Source: Romeriopsis sp046049545 (lineage in GTDB: Bacteria > Cyanobacteriota > Cyanobacteriia > Leptolyngbyales > Leptolyngbyaceae). Taken from it: a stretch of 64,000 nt of DNA. This document shows, piece by piece, positions 33,759 to 41,364 of this stretch. The notes beneath the pieces are model-generated. The model was not told the DNA's origin. It ran no database searches and was given only the letters and a program-made list of their open reading frames with translations. How positions within the stretch are numbered: position 1 is the first letter of the stretch; each line of letters starts with the position of its first letter. The stretch covers positions 1-64,000 of the forward strand of contig JBJORF010000005.1 in assembly GCA_046049545.1 (NCBI GenBank), given 5' to 3'. The position numbers and the translations under genes were made by a program.

Positions 33759-35660
33759 CCCATGAATCGCCTGGAACCCCAAATCGCCTGTGTCAATCCG
33801 CAATGTGAGCGCCCAGCGAATCGGCTGAATGCCAAGGTTTGTGCGAATTGTGGGACACCGATCGTTCGGCGATACGTCTGGGCAGTAGGGGAAAAAGCGG
33901 CGCAAAAAAAACTCGGCACAACGGCAGGCAATGCGCGCTACTACGTCTGTGAACCGCAGATTTGGCTGGATCTTGACCCGAATGAGCCGCCGATTCAAGC
34001 ACCAGAGGTGCCCGAGGAACTGCTGCCCTATCTCTACTTGTATCCCCACCGCTTGCATGTGCCATCGATCTATGGGATTTCGATCGATGGCCGGGGCGAT
34101 GAAGTCCTGTTGCTCGATCATGCGGCGATTACCCGTGATGGAAAACCCTTGCCGAGTTTAGTCAGTCGTTGGGCCGAAGCCACTGCGACGCGGCAGGTCT
34201 ACTGGCTCTATCAATTGGCGCAGTTGTGGGAACCGTTGCAGCAGTGGAATATGCTCGGTTCGCTGCTCGATAGCGATTTGATTCGGGTGCAGGATTGGCG
34301 GGTGCGGTTGCAGGAATTGCAGCCCGCGCATCCTTCGGTGGATTTGTCGGATTTAGCTGGGACTTGGCGGATCTGGCTCCCCGAGGCGAAACCGGCGATC
34401 GCGCCAGCATTAGGCCAGCTCATCGAGCAAATGCAGCAGGGCAACTTGACGATCGCTACGCTCTTGGCCGAACTGAATCAACTCCTGCTCCAACAAGCGG
34501 CCCAATCCCCGTTGCGGCTTCAGGCTTACGGTGCAACCGATACCGGGAAAGCCCGATCGCACAATGAAGATTCCTGCTACCCGATCGGAGCGGCCAGTGT
34601 GCAGGATGAGTTGACCGGGCGGTTGGCGATCGTTTGTGATGGGATTGGCGGTCATGAGGGCGGTGAAGTTGCCAGTCAGATGGCGCTGCGACTGTTGCGA
34701 CCGCAGATGCAAGCCTTGATCAACGAAATCGGTCAGCAGGGTGAACTGGCGACTCCGGAATTGATCGCGGATCAACTCCAGTCGATCGCCCGCGTGGTAA
34801 ATAACGTCATCTCGAATGAGAACGACGACCAGGAGCGCGAAGCGCGGCGGCGGATGGGGACGACATTGGTGCTGGCGTTACAGTTGCCCCAGCGGGTGCA
34901 GTTACCCAGCGGCGCGGTTTCTGGGAATGCCCACGAATTGTATCTGCTGAGCATTGGCGATAGTCGGATCTACTGGCTGACGGCAAATGCCTGCCACTGT
35001 CTGTCAATCGATGACGACGTGGCGACAAGGGAAGTGAAGATGGGGCGATCGGTCTACGCCGAAGCCTTGCAGCGTCCCGATGGTGGTGCGCTCACCCAAG
35101 CCCTCGGGATGCGCGATGGCGAATACCTGCGTCCCAATGTGTCGCGCTACGTCCTCGAAGAAGATGGGGTATTGCTGCTGTGCTCCGATGGGCTGAGCGA
35201 TCGCGATTTAGTGGAAACCCACTGGCAGAACTACACTGAACCCGTACTGCGTGGACAAATGACCTTGGAACAGGCAGTGAATGGCTGGATCAAGCTCGCC
35301 AACGACAAGAACGGTACCGACAATATTTCGGTTGTCCTGACCCGCGTGGAAGTGTCGGTGAAACCGGAACTGGTTCTGGATGGTGCGGGGGCGGAGTCGA
35401 GTGGCGTTGAAGAAGATGACTTGGCGGAAATCGAGGCCCAGGCGGCAGCCACGAGTGAACCCGCAACGGATGCAGTCGCGGCGCTAGCACCGCGCAAAGG
35501 CCGTTGGGGGTGGCTCAAGGGCTGGCTCATCCTATCGTTGCTGGCGGGCGGCGGGGTCGCTTGGTCGCAGCTTGATCCGGGTAGCTTCAATCCTGTGCGC
35601 GATCGGATCGACACGCAGGTTCGACAATGGCGGGACGCGATCGGCGCAAGGTTTAAATAA
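33759..35660 (+). CDS. PP2C-type serine/threonine phosphatase with N-terminal zinc ribbon and C-terminal anchor
   Basis: 633 residues from ATG at 33759 (MNRLEPQIACVN). A four-Cys zinc ribbon (CVNPQC and CANCG) opens the protein. An uncharacterised region of about 230 residues follows. The PP2C domain (about 250-535) has the metal-binding motifs SHNEDS, CDGIGGHEGG, LSIGDSRIYWL, LLCSDGLSDRDL and GTDNISVVL, so it should be active with Mn or Mg. A linker leads to a C-terminal membrane helix (about 593-612) and a short basic tail. It probably dephosphorylates Ser/Thr-phosphorylated proteins at the membrane; substrates are unknown. Confidence 0.93.
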   Translation, partial: PMNRLEPQIACVNPQCERPANRLNAKVCANCGTPIVRRYVWAVGEKAAQKKLGTTAGNARYYVCEPQIWLDLDPNEPPIQAPEVPEELLPYLYLYPHRLHVPSIYGISIDGRGDEVLLLDHAAITRDGKPLPSLVSRWAEATATRQVYWLYQLAQLWEPLQQWNMLGSLLDSDLIRVQDWRVRLQELQPAHPSVDLSDLAGTWRIWLPEAKPAIAPALGQLIEQMQQGNLTIATLLAELNQLLLQQAAQSPLRLQAYGATDTGKARSHNEDSCYPIGAASVQDELTGRLAIVCDGIGGHEGGEVASQMALRLLRPQMQALINEIGQQGELATPELIADQLQSIARVVNNVISNENDDQEREARRRMGTTLVLALQLPQRVQLPSGAVSGNAHELYLLSIGDSRIYWLTANACHCLSIDDDVATREVKMGRSVYAEALQRPDGGALTQALGMRDGEYLRPNVSRYVLEEDGVLLLCSDGLSDRDLVETHWQNYTEPVLRGQMTLEQAVNGWIKLANDKNGTDNISVVLTRVEVSVKPELVLDGAGAESSGVEEDDLAEIEAQAAATSEPATDAVAALAPRKGRWGWLKGWLILSLLAGGGVAWSQLDPGSFNPVRDRIDTQVRQWRDAIGARFK

Positions 35661-35733
35661 ATCCAGCGGGCACGGTGGAAAACGCGCCAAAAACTTCTAT
35701 GATCAATCTGATTTTGCTAGTCGGGAACGGTGT

Positions 35734-35988
35734 ATGGTGAGTGCTGTAGCGCAAGTTAGTAAGTCTATGGAAGTCGGTACTCGGGTTAAAGTCGTAACTT
35801 CAGTGGTGATCTATAACCATCCGGAGCATCGCAATCAGCCTTTTGATCTGCAAGGCCACGAGGGTGAAATCGTGGCCTTGGCCAGCGAGTATCAGGGTAA
35901 GCCCATCACGGCGAACTTTCCCTACATTGTGCAGTTTGGCCCGAAGCATCGGGTGCATTTGAGTGATCAAGAAATTGCCACGGTCTAA
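35734..35988 (+). CDS. ftrV: Ferredoxin-thioredoxin reductase, variable chain
   Basis: The variable (alpha) subunit stabilises the catalytic subunit that passes electrons from ferredoxin to thioredoxin in light regulation. It is recognised from MEVGTRVKVVTSVVIYNHPE, then FDLQGHEGEIVALASEYQG and NFPYIVQFGPKHRVHLS. From ATG at 35734 it has 84 residues. ATG at 35767 gives the usual 73-residue form, but its upstream region has no ribosome site whereas 35734 has GGGAACGG. The catalytic subunit gene (ftrC) is not in the window. Confidence 0.9.
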   Translation: MVSAVAQVSKSMEVGTRVKVVTSVVIYNHPEHRNQPFDLQGHEGEIVALASEYQGKPITANFPYIVQFGPKHRVHLSDQEIATV

Positions 35989-36008
35989 ATCGTATTGCCC
36001 TGACCGCG

Positions 36009-37253
36009 ATGCCTAGATTGGATGATCCGCAAGCATTGATTCGGTATTTACGATCGCCCCAGGCCATTCGCGATCGCGCTCAAGAATTATTTGAGTTGGG
36101 GTTAGCAGGTGATTTGCCCTATTTTCAGATCGATTTGGGCCAGCTTGATCGGGTGGTGCAATTTGTCGATCGCATCACCCGATCAACCTATCCTGACCTG
36201 CAAATTCCGTTTCACAGCCGTTGGCGGCATTTCCCGGACGATCGGATTGTCCAACGCTTCGACTCCCTCGATCCTGTTGACCGGATTAAGGCGAAGTTGG
36301 ATTTGGTCATTCCCAGTGTGTTGCTGGATGCGGGGGCGGGGGAGCAGTGGCGTTATGTCGATGCCCAAGGTCAGACTTGGCAGCGATCGGAGGGACTGGC
36401 GATCGCTTGTCTGGAAATGTTTGAGCGGGGGCTGTGGTCAGGCGATGGACGGCAGCGAACTGACGCGAACGGGCTGGGTCAAATCACCTTGGCCCAGTTA
36501 CAAGCGGGCTTTCAAGTGAGTGCCAAGAATCCGATGCTCGGTCTGGAAGGACGTTGGCAAATGCTGAAGCGATTGGCGACAGTGCTGGAGCAGCGGGATT
36601 TTATCGATCGCTCAGGCGACTCGCCGCGTTTTGGGAATCTGATTCAGGCGCGCGACGCGGTGGATGATTCCCGATCGATGGCAACCTGGATTCCTGAGCT
36701 GTTGAAAATATTTAGTCCGTTGTGGGCTGATGGTCTCCGACCGACCGGAGGTCATCGGTTGTTGGTAGCAGGTCAGCCGATCGGTGATGTGGGATTTCAT
36801 CCAGCGTTATCGCCATTGGTCGCCGATGACCCGAATAGTCGCTGGATCCCGTTTCATAAACTGGCGCAATGGTTGATTTGTTCGTTGGTGGAGCCGTTTG
36901 AGGAATGGCAGCAGGTCGTGCGGGGGCTGCACTGTTTGAGTGGCTTGGCCGAATATCGTAATGGGGGGCTATTCATCGACTTTGGGGTGCTGAAGTTGCG
37001 TGATCCGAGTCTTGTCGCGCAGTTACATTCGCCGGATTCAGTATTGATTGTCGAATGGCGGGGGCTGACTCTGTGGTTGCTGGAATTAATCAGGTTAGAG
37101 CTGCTCGATCGCTGGGGAATGGGGCCGGAAGAATTGCCCATGATTAAAGTATTACAAGGAGGCAGTTGGGCAGCGGGACGAGCGATCGCGCGGGAGTTGC
37201 GATCGGATGGGGGGCCACCGTTGCGGATTCAGAGTGATGGCACGGTATTTTAG
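36009..37253 (+). CDS. URC4/urg3 family protein (DUF1688)
   Basis: A 414-residue protein of the DUF1688 family, which includes fungal URC4/urg3, genetically required for the URC route of uracil catabolism; the biochemical step is unresolved. The family start PQALIRYLRSPQAIRDRAQE and the segments HSRWRHF, LVIPSVLLDAGAGEQW and LGLEGRWQMLKRL are well preserved. It is soluble, with no signal. It lies 20 bp after ftrV on the same strand. No uracil phosphoribosyltransferase or other URC gene is adjacent, so its role here is uncertain. Confidence 0.85.
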   Translation: MPRLDDPQALIRYLRSPQAIRDRAQELFELGLAGDLPYFQIDLGQLDRVVQFVDRITRSTYPDLQIPFHSRWRHFPDDRIVQRFDSLDPVDRIKAKLDLVIPSVLLDAGAGEQWRYVDAQGQTWQRSEGLAIACLEMFERGLWSGDGRQRTDANGLGQITLAQLQAGFQVSAKNPMLGLEGRWQMLKRLATVLEQRDFIDRSGDSPRFGNLIQARDAVDDSRSMATWIPELLKIFSPLWADGLRPTGGHRLLVAGQPIGDVGFHPALSPLVADDPNSRWIPFHKLAQWLICSLVEPFEEWQQVVRGLHCLSGLAEYRNGGLFIDFGVLKLRDPSLVAQLHSPDSVLIVEWRGLTLWLLELIRLELLDRWGMGPEELPMIKVLQGGSWAAGRAIARELRSDGGPPLRIQSDGTVF

Positions 37254-37422
37254 TCGCGCGATCCGTAGGGGCGTGCATCCCACGCCCACAGCCTACGCCC
37301 ACCCACGATCACCCCCATCATCCCCCCGAATCGATGCAATCCGTTGAATTTGGAATTGCTATTAGAAGCGAGTGAATTTGCGGGGTCGATCGATGTTCTG
37401 CTATAATTGCAGCAGCATGTTT

Positions 37423-37494
37423 GGCGACATGGCCAAGTGGTAAGGCAAGGGTCTGCAAAATCCTCATCCCCCGGTTCGAATCCGGGTGTCGCCT
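37423..37494 (+). tRNA. tRNA-Cys (GCA)
   Basis: The acceptor stem GGCGACA pairs with TGTCGCC. The anticodon stem AGGGT/ATCCT encloses CTGCAAA, giving GCA. The T loop TTCGAAT is normal and the discriminator base is T. CCA is not encoded. A TATAAT-like box (CTATAATT) lies 20-odd bases upstream (37400-37408). Confidence 0.96.
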
Positions 37495-37538
37495 TGAAGG
37501 TTCAATTCTGAAATTAGAGCAATTCAAGTGTTTCAGTT

Positions 37539-37903
37539 CTAAACTAATTCAGAAACATCGATCGACATATCCGAAAAAGCGACCAGATTCAGGTTGCCAC
37601 TGGTTAGGATTTGCACCGATCGGTAGTCTCCATCCACCGGATCACGATGCACAACCACTGTACGATCCTGAAGATTGACTAGCGAGTATTCCTGGGGTGC
37701 CCTTCACGCACTTCCACCTGATTGCCCAACGACCGGCGCAACACTTTAGCCGCTCTGCTACAGCGAACAGCATGTTCAATTCCTTCCGGTGGCCTATCGA
37801 CAATTTCTCCGTTCAACAATTCCACGCACACCTCATCCAGCACACCCGCTGCAATCATCTGGTGATACTGCGCGATCGTGCATTTCGCAAGTGTGACCGT
37901 CAT
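37539..37903 (-). pseudogene. Uma2 (DUF820) pseudogene with internal deletion
   Basis: Residues from 37903 read MTVTLAKCTIAQYHQMIAAG onward to VEVREGHP, the N-terminal third of a Uma2 protein, and then stop after NTR. In another frame from 37691 the sequence reads EYSLVNLQDRTVVVHRDPVD and continues in Uma2 C-terminal style to a stop at 37539. The middle of the protein, including the nuclease motif region, is missing, and the joint is out of frame. The remnant lies just downstream of tRNA-Cys on the opposite strand. Confidence 0.85.
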
Positions 37904-37930
37904 GGGCGTTAAACCTGTGGCGTAATGCGT

Positions 37931-38506
37931 CTAGTCAAACCAGCCAATTTCCTTGTCCTCGATGCCGCTGGGCAAAGAACCATTCGGAAATACGGGATGC
38001 ACGAGATTGTTGTAATTCGGTTGCTTGGGTGCAGCGAGGGCCGTGGCGGCTTTGGCCTCGGCGGCGGCTTTGGCCTCAGCGGCAGCTTTGGCTTCAGCAG
38101 CTTTCGCAGCTTTCGCAGTGGCGGTGGCTTGGGCGATCGTGGCCTGAGCAGCTTCCGCTTCGGTCATCAGTTTCTGGTTCAGCGTCGCCAGTTGACGGGC
38201 TTCGGCTTTGGCTTTGTCGAGGTCAGCTTGAACTTTCGCGGCGGCGTTAGCTTGGCTTTGCAGGGTTTGGATTTGGTCGGATTGTTCGGCCAGTTTGCTT
38301 TCGAGGGCCGCGATCGTAGCGTTCAATTTCGTCTCATGCTGAACCGCGCTGGCCAATTTACTTTCGAGGGTCGCGATCGTGGCGTTTAAGGCAGCGCTGT
38401 CATCAGCGGTTGGGGCGGTTGCGGCGGCAGGCGGCGATTCCGGCTGCGGTTGGGGCTTGGCTGAGAAACCAGTTTTAGCAGCGGTTTTATTGGATTTTGT
38501 GGCCAT
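37931..38506 (-). CDS. Ala-rich coiled-coil protein
   Basis: A 191-residue hydrophilic protein, function unknown. A Pro/Ala N-terminal stretch (15-35) leads to a long coiled coil (about 36-150) with two near-identical heptad blocks (LNATIATLESKLA and LNATIAALESKLA). An (A)EAKAAAEAKA low-complexity tract follows, and then a short ordered tail (HPVFPNGSLPSGIEDKEIGWFD, the last residues being IGWFD). No signal peptide or membrane helix. The Ala/Lys/Glu bias is reflected in a Gly-rich open frame on the other strand that is only a shadow. A structural or scaffolding role is plausible but not shown. Confidence 0.75.
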   Translation of the reverse strand: MATKSNKTAAKTGFSAKPQPQPESPPAAATAPTADDSAALNATIATLESKLASAVQHETKLNATIAALESKLAEQSDQIQTLQSQANAAAKVQADLDKAKAEARQLATLNQKLMTEAEAAQATIAQATATAKAAKAAEAKAAAEAKAAAEAKAATALAAPKQPNYNNLVHPVFPNGSLPSGIEDKEIGWFD

Positions 38507-38732
38507 GGTCTGCTCCCGCGCTTCTCGCGCCGACGATCGCTGGAGCCAATACTATCTATGCCCCATGCTGTGACTATAGCGCGGTCGGTCGAGTCTGGGC
38601 AAATCTCCGTTAATCTCCGGATCGCCGCCGCCGAACTGGGAGAACGGTTCATGGAAATTACGGATTCTCGATCGGGCTTGGATTCCGATTATGGCTCAGT
38701 TATTTCGGTGCAATCGGTCGCGAGGGGATGCA

Positions 38733-39989
38733 ATGAACAGAATGCAAGGGGCAGGCTTAGGTCTGAGTTTGGCGCTCATTAATTTGAGCGCTGTGAGTCT
38801 TTGGGCCACGGGGGCGGGACTGTTGCTTTCACCCGCGATCGCGGTATCGTCCAAGCCTGCGCCATCCAAACCCGCACCAGCTAAACCCGCACCAGCTAAA
38901 CCCGCACCAGCCAAGCCGATCAGCTCGAAACCCGCACCGCCAAAACCTGCACCGCCGAAACCTGTACCGCCAAAACCTGCACCGCCGAAACCTGTACCTA
39001 AGCCTGCACCGCCTGCACCCAAACCCGCACCCGCGCCATCTCCCAAGCCTGCTCCTGCACCGAATCCTGCGCCGCCTGCACCCAAACCCGCACCGCCCAC
39101 CGCAACTGCGAAAGTGGAGCCGACGAGTTTTCTGGAATGGTGTTTGCAACGGCCCAAGCTAGGCGCAGCGACCCTGGTGACGGTGGAGGCAATGCTCCAA
39201 CAGGCGGGCAGTCAAGACTGTGTCACCGCCGATCGGCAGCTAGCCCAGGTGAAGCAACTAAATCTTTCGGGCAATAAGTTGCAGGATCTCATGCCGCTGC
39301 GATCGTTGACGCAGCTTGTGACGCTGAACCTGAGTACGAATCAAATCAAAGATCTGCGACCGCTGGCAGGGATGAAGGGGCTGACGGCCTTGTATCTATC
39401 GGGGAATCAGATTCAGGATTTGTCGCCGTTGCAAGGTTTGAAGGAACTCCGGCGGCTCCAGCTCGATAGTAACCCGATCGCGCAGCTCCAACCGATCGCG
39501 GGGCTGACGAATTTGACCACGCTGAATCTGTATGCGGCGCGGATTGAAGATTTGACGGCGCTTCAGGGCTTAAAAAATCTCCAAACACTGGGCCTAGAGA
39601 GCAATCGAATTAAAGATCTGCGACCGATCGCCGGATTGACCCAACTCGAAACCCTCTATCTCAGCAACAATCAAATTCAAGATCTGACCCCATTGGCCGG
39701 ACTGACCCAATTATCGGATCTGTTGCTCGCGAATAACCAGATTCAGGAGGTGCGATCGCTGGGTGCTTTGCAGCGCTTGCTCTTCCTCACCCTCAGCGAT
39801 AACCAAATCCAAAACGTCCAACCCCTCAGCACCCTCAAAAATCTCCCCGCCCTCTACCTCCGCAACAATCAAATTCAGGATGTCACGGCCCTCGCCAGCT
39901 TGAAAAAGCTCCAAGCCCTGGAATTGGCCAAAAATCCGCTGAAGCTCCGCCGTTGTCCCGTGGAACCCGCAACGGTTTGTCGGTTTTAG
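38733..39989 (+). CDS. Secreted leucine-rich repeat protein with Pro/Lys/Ala repeat stalk
   Basis: 419 residues from ATG at 38733 (MNRMQGAGLGLSLALINLS). A signal peptide is followed by a stalk of (K/P)PAP repeats (about residues 37-132), encoded by tandem 15-bp units. About ten LRRs of 22 residues follow, with the internalin-type consensus (LxLSxNQIxDLxPLxxLxxL; for example LYLSGNQIQDLSPLQGL). The C-terminus is capped by a Cys-containing turn (RRCPVEPATVC). It is predicted to be exported, with the LRR arc binding a protein or surface ligand. The true start could be later in the signal peptide. Confidence 0.88.
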   Translation: MNRMQGAGLGLSLALINLSAVSLWATGAGLLLSPAIAVSSKPAPSKPAPAKPAPAKPAPAKPISSKPAPPKPAPPKPVPPKPAPPKPVPKPAPPAPKPAPAPSPKPAPAPNPAPPAPKPAPPTATAKVEPTSFLEWCLQRPKLGAATLVTVEAMLQQAGSQDCVTADRQLAQVKQLNLSGNKLQDLMPLRSLTQLVTLNLSTNQIKDLRPLAGMKGLTALYLSGNQIQDLSPLQGLKELRRLQLDSNPIAQLQPIAGLTNLTTLNLYAARIEDLTALQGLKNLQTLGLESNRIKDLRPIAGLTQLETLYLSNNQIQDLTPLAGLTQLSDLLLANNQIQEVRSLGALQRLLFLTLSDNQIQNVQPLSTLKNLPALYLRNNQIQDVTALASLKKLQALELAKNPLKLRRCPVEPATVCRF

Positions 39990-39995
39990 GGGGGG

Positions 39996-40505
39996 CTAGA
40001 TGGAATATAACCGCTGCTCAAAGTAGGTTTCGGGTTGGAACGGGGCGACTTCTTCGATGACCCGCAGGCCCCGCTGTCCCAGGAAAGCTTTTAATGCTGG
40101 ATCCGGGGATAGGCGGAGATAGCAAGCGGTGATTTCGAGGGGGATTTTGCGATGCCCGAGTTGGTAGGCAGCTTGGAGCAGTGCGAGGGGAAACAGTGAC
40201 GTGACAGTGAGGACTGGTTCGGGCTTGGCGCGGACTTGGGCCAGTTCCCCACTGCGCGATCGCAGCCAGTCGCCATCGCGTAAAATCGTCCCTGGGGGCA
40301 ACTGAAGCTGTACTGGAATGTTGCGATCGGTTTTGACTGAGAGGTCGGTATAGGTACGTTCTGCCGCCGTGAGTTCGAGCAGGTAATCGGGAACGGCATC
40401 GGTATGATGGGCTAAGCGTTGAGTAAAAACAGAGTTCACGACGGTTATGGCGGGGTAATGCAAGGGCAGACGCGACGCTAGGGCACGCGCAGTCCTTCTC
40501 AGCAT
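39996..40505 (-). CDS. ureE: Urease accessory protein UreE
   Basis: The nickel chaperone that delivers Ni to the urease active site through UreG. The domains of UreE are visible: an N-terminal peptide-binding domain (TYTDLSVKTDRNIPVQLQLP, then GTILRDGDWL) and a C-terminal metal-binding domain (LLQAAYQLGHRKIPLEI with the conserved His). It lacks the His-rich tail found in some species. The first 20 residues are atypical, so translation may start later, for example at the GTG before NSVFTQR. No other urease gene is close by. Confidence 0.87.
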   Translation of the reverse strand: MLRRTARALASRLPLHYPAITVVNSVFTQRLAHHTDAVPDYLLELTAAERTYTDLSVKTDRNIPVQLQLPPGTILRDGDWLRSRSGELAQVRAKPEPVLTVTSLFPLALLQAAYQLGHRKIPLEITACYLRLSPDPALKAFLGQRGLRVIEEVAPFQPETYFEQRLYSI

Positions 40506-40576
40506 AGATCGACTCAGACTTGGCGTACAGCGTGCTATCTGCCCAAAGAGAGATTTTTAGTAAAAATTCGTGCAAT

Positions 40577-41275
40577 ATGGCTAGCCTTACAGTTTCGTTC
40601 TTGTCGTCTGGACTAGTGCGATTGCCCATGCTCATCGAGCTGATCGCTAATTTGGGAGGCTGGGGGATCGTGGGGTTCGTGGCGCTCTATGTGGCGGTGA
40701 CGATCGTCAGTTTGCCGACGACGGTGATGACCCTCAGTGCGGGAATAATCTACGGCCCAATCTGGGGTGTTGTGTATGCCTTTGCGGGTGCATTTTGTGG
40801 GGCGGTGGTGTCCTTTGGATTGGGGCGATCGGTGTTGGGCAATTGGCTATTAAAGCAGCTCGCTCGGCTTCCCCAGAAGCAGCGATCGCAAATCCAAGCG
40901 GTGCAGGAGGCCGTGGGTACGGGCGGCTTGCGGCTGGTGCTGTTGGTGCGGTTGTCGCCGCTGCTGCCGTTTGGCTTATTGAACTATGGATTGGCGCTAA
41001 CGACGGTGCGCTTTCGGGACTATGCGCTGGGAACGATCGGGATTTTGCCAACGACAGCACTCTATGCTTCCCTGGCCGGAATGGCGGGGGATTTGGCCCA
41101 GGTGAATGGGGCAGCAGCGGGGCCAACGGGCGGTCTGCAACGGCTGTTACAAGGGGTTGGCATTGCGGCGACGATCGGCAGTGTGCTCTGGACAACCCGT
41201 TTGGCGCGGCGGGAATTGGCGCGGCAGGCAGTCCTGACCGAGGCTGAGTCAGAAATTCAATCGATCGGTGAGTGA
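40577..41275 (+). CDS. TVP38/TMEM64 (DedA-like) membrane protein
   Basis: 232 residues from ATG at 40577. ATG at 40628 would also leave the domain intact. Several hydrophobic segments surround the family signature: SLPTTVMTLSAGIIYGPIWG near the start, GAFCGAVVSFGLGR in the second helix pair, and LRLVLLVRLSPLLPFGLLNYG with the conserved RLSPxxPF. VTT-domain proteins act in lipid scrambling or transport in the membrane. The stop overlaps a possible start of the following cyclase gene by 4 bp, so the two may be co-transcribed. Confidence 0.88.
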   Translation: MASLTVSFLSSGLVRLPMLIELIANLGGWGIVGFVALYVAVTIVSLPTTVMTLSAGIIYGPIWGVVYAFAGAFCGAVVSFGLGRSVLGNWLLKQLARLPQKQRSQIQAVQEAVGTGGLRLVLLVRLSPLLPFGLLNYGLALTTVRFRDYALGTIGILPTTALYASLAGMAGDLAQVNGAAAGPTGGLQRLLQGVGIAATIGSVLWTTRLARRELARQAVLTEAESEIQSIGE

Positions 41276-41364
41276 TGATCGGCGGCGCAGGACTGGTTTG
41301 GGGCCAGTGGTGGCGGATTGCGGGATGGCCTGGGCATGCTAGGGGCAGTTCTCAAGTCTGCGCG

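Noticed and set aside
37925..38389. Gly-rich plus-strand frame
   Set aside because: Complement of the Ala-rich coiled-coil gene.
41272..41364. Upstream ATG of the cyclase gene overlapping the TVP38 stop
   Set aside because: Attractive as a coupled start, but the added 31 residues look unconserved; kept only as an alternative.
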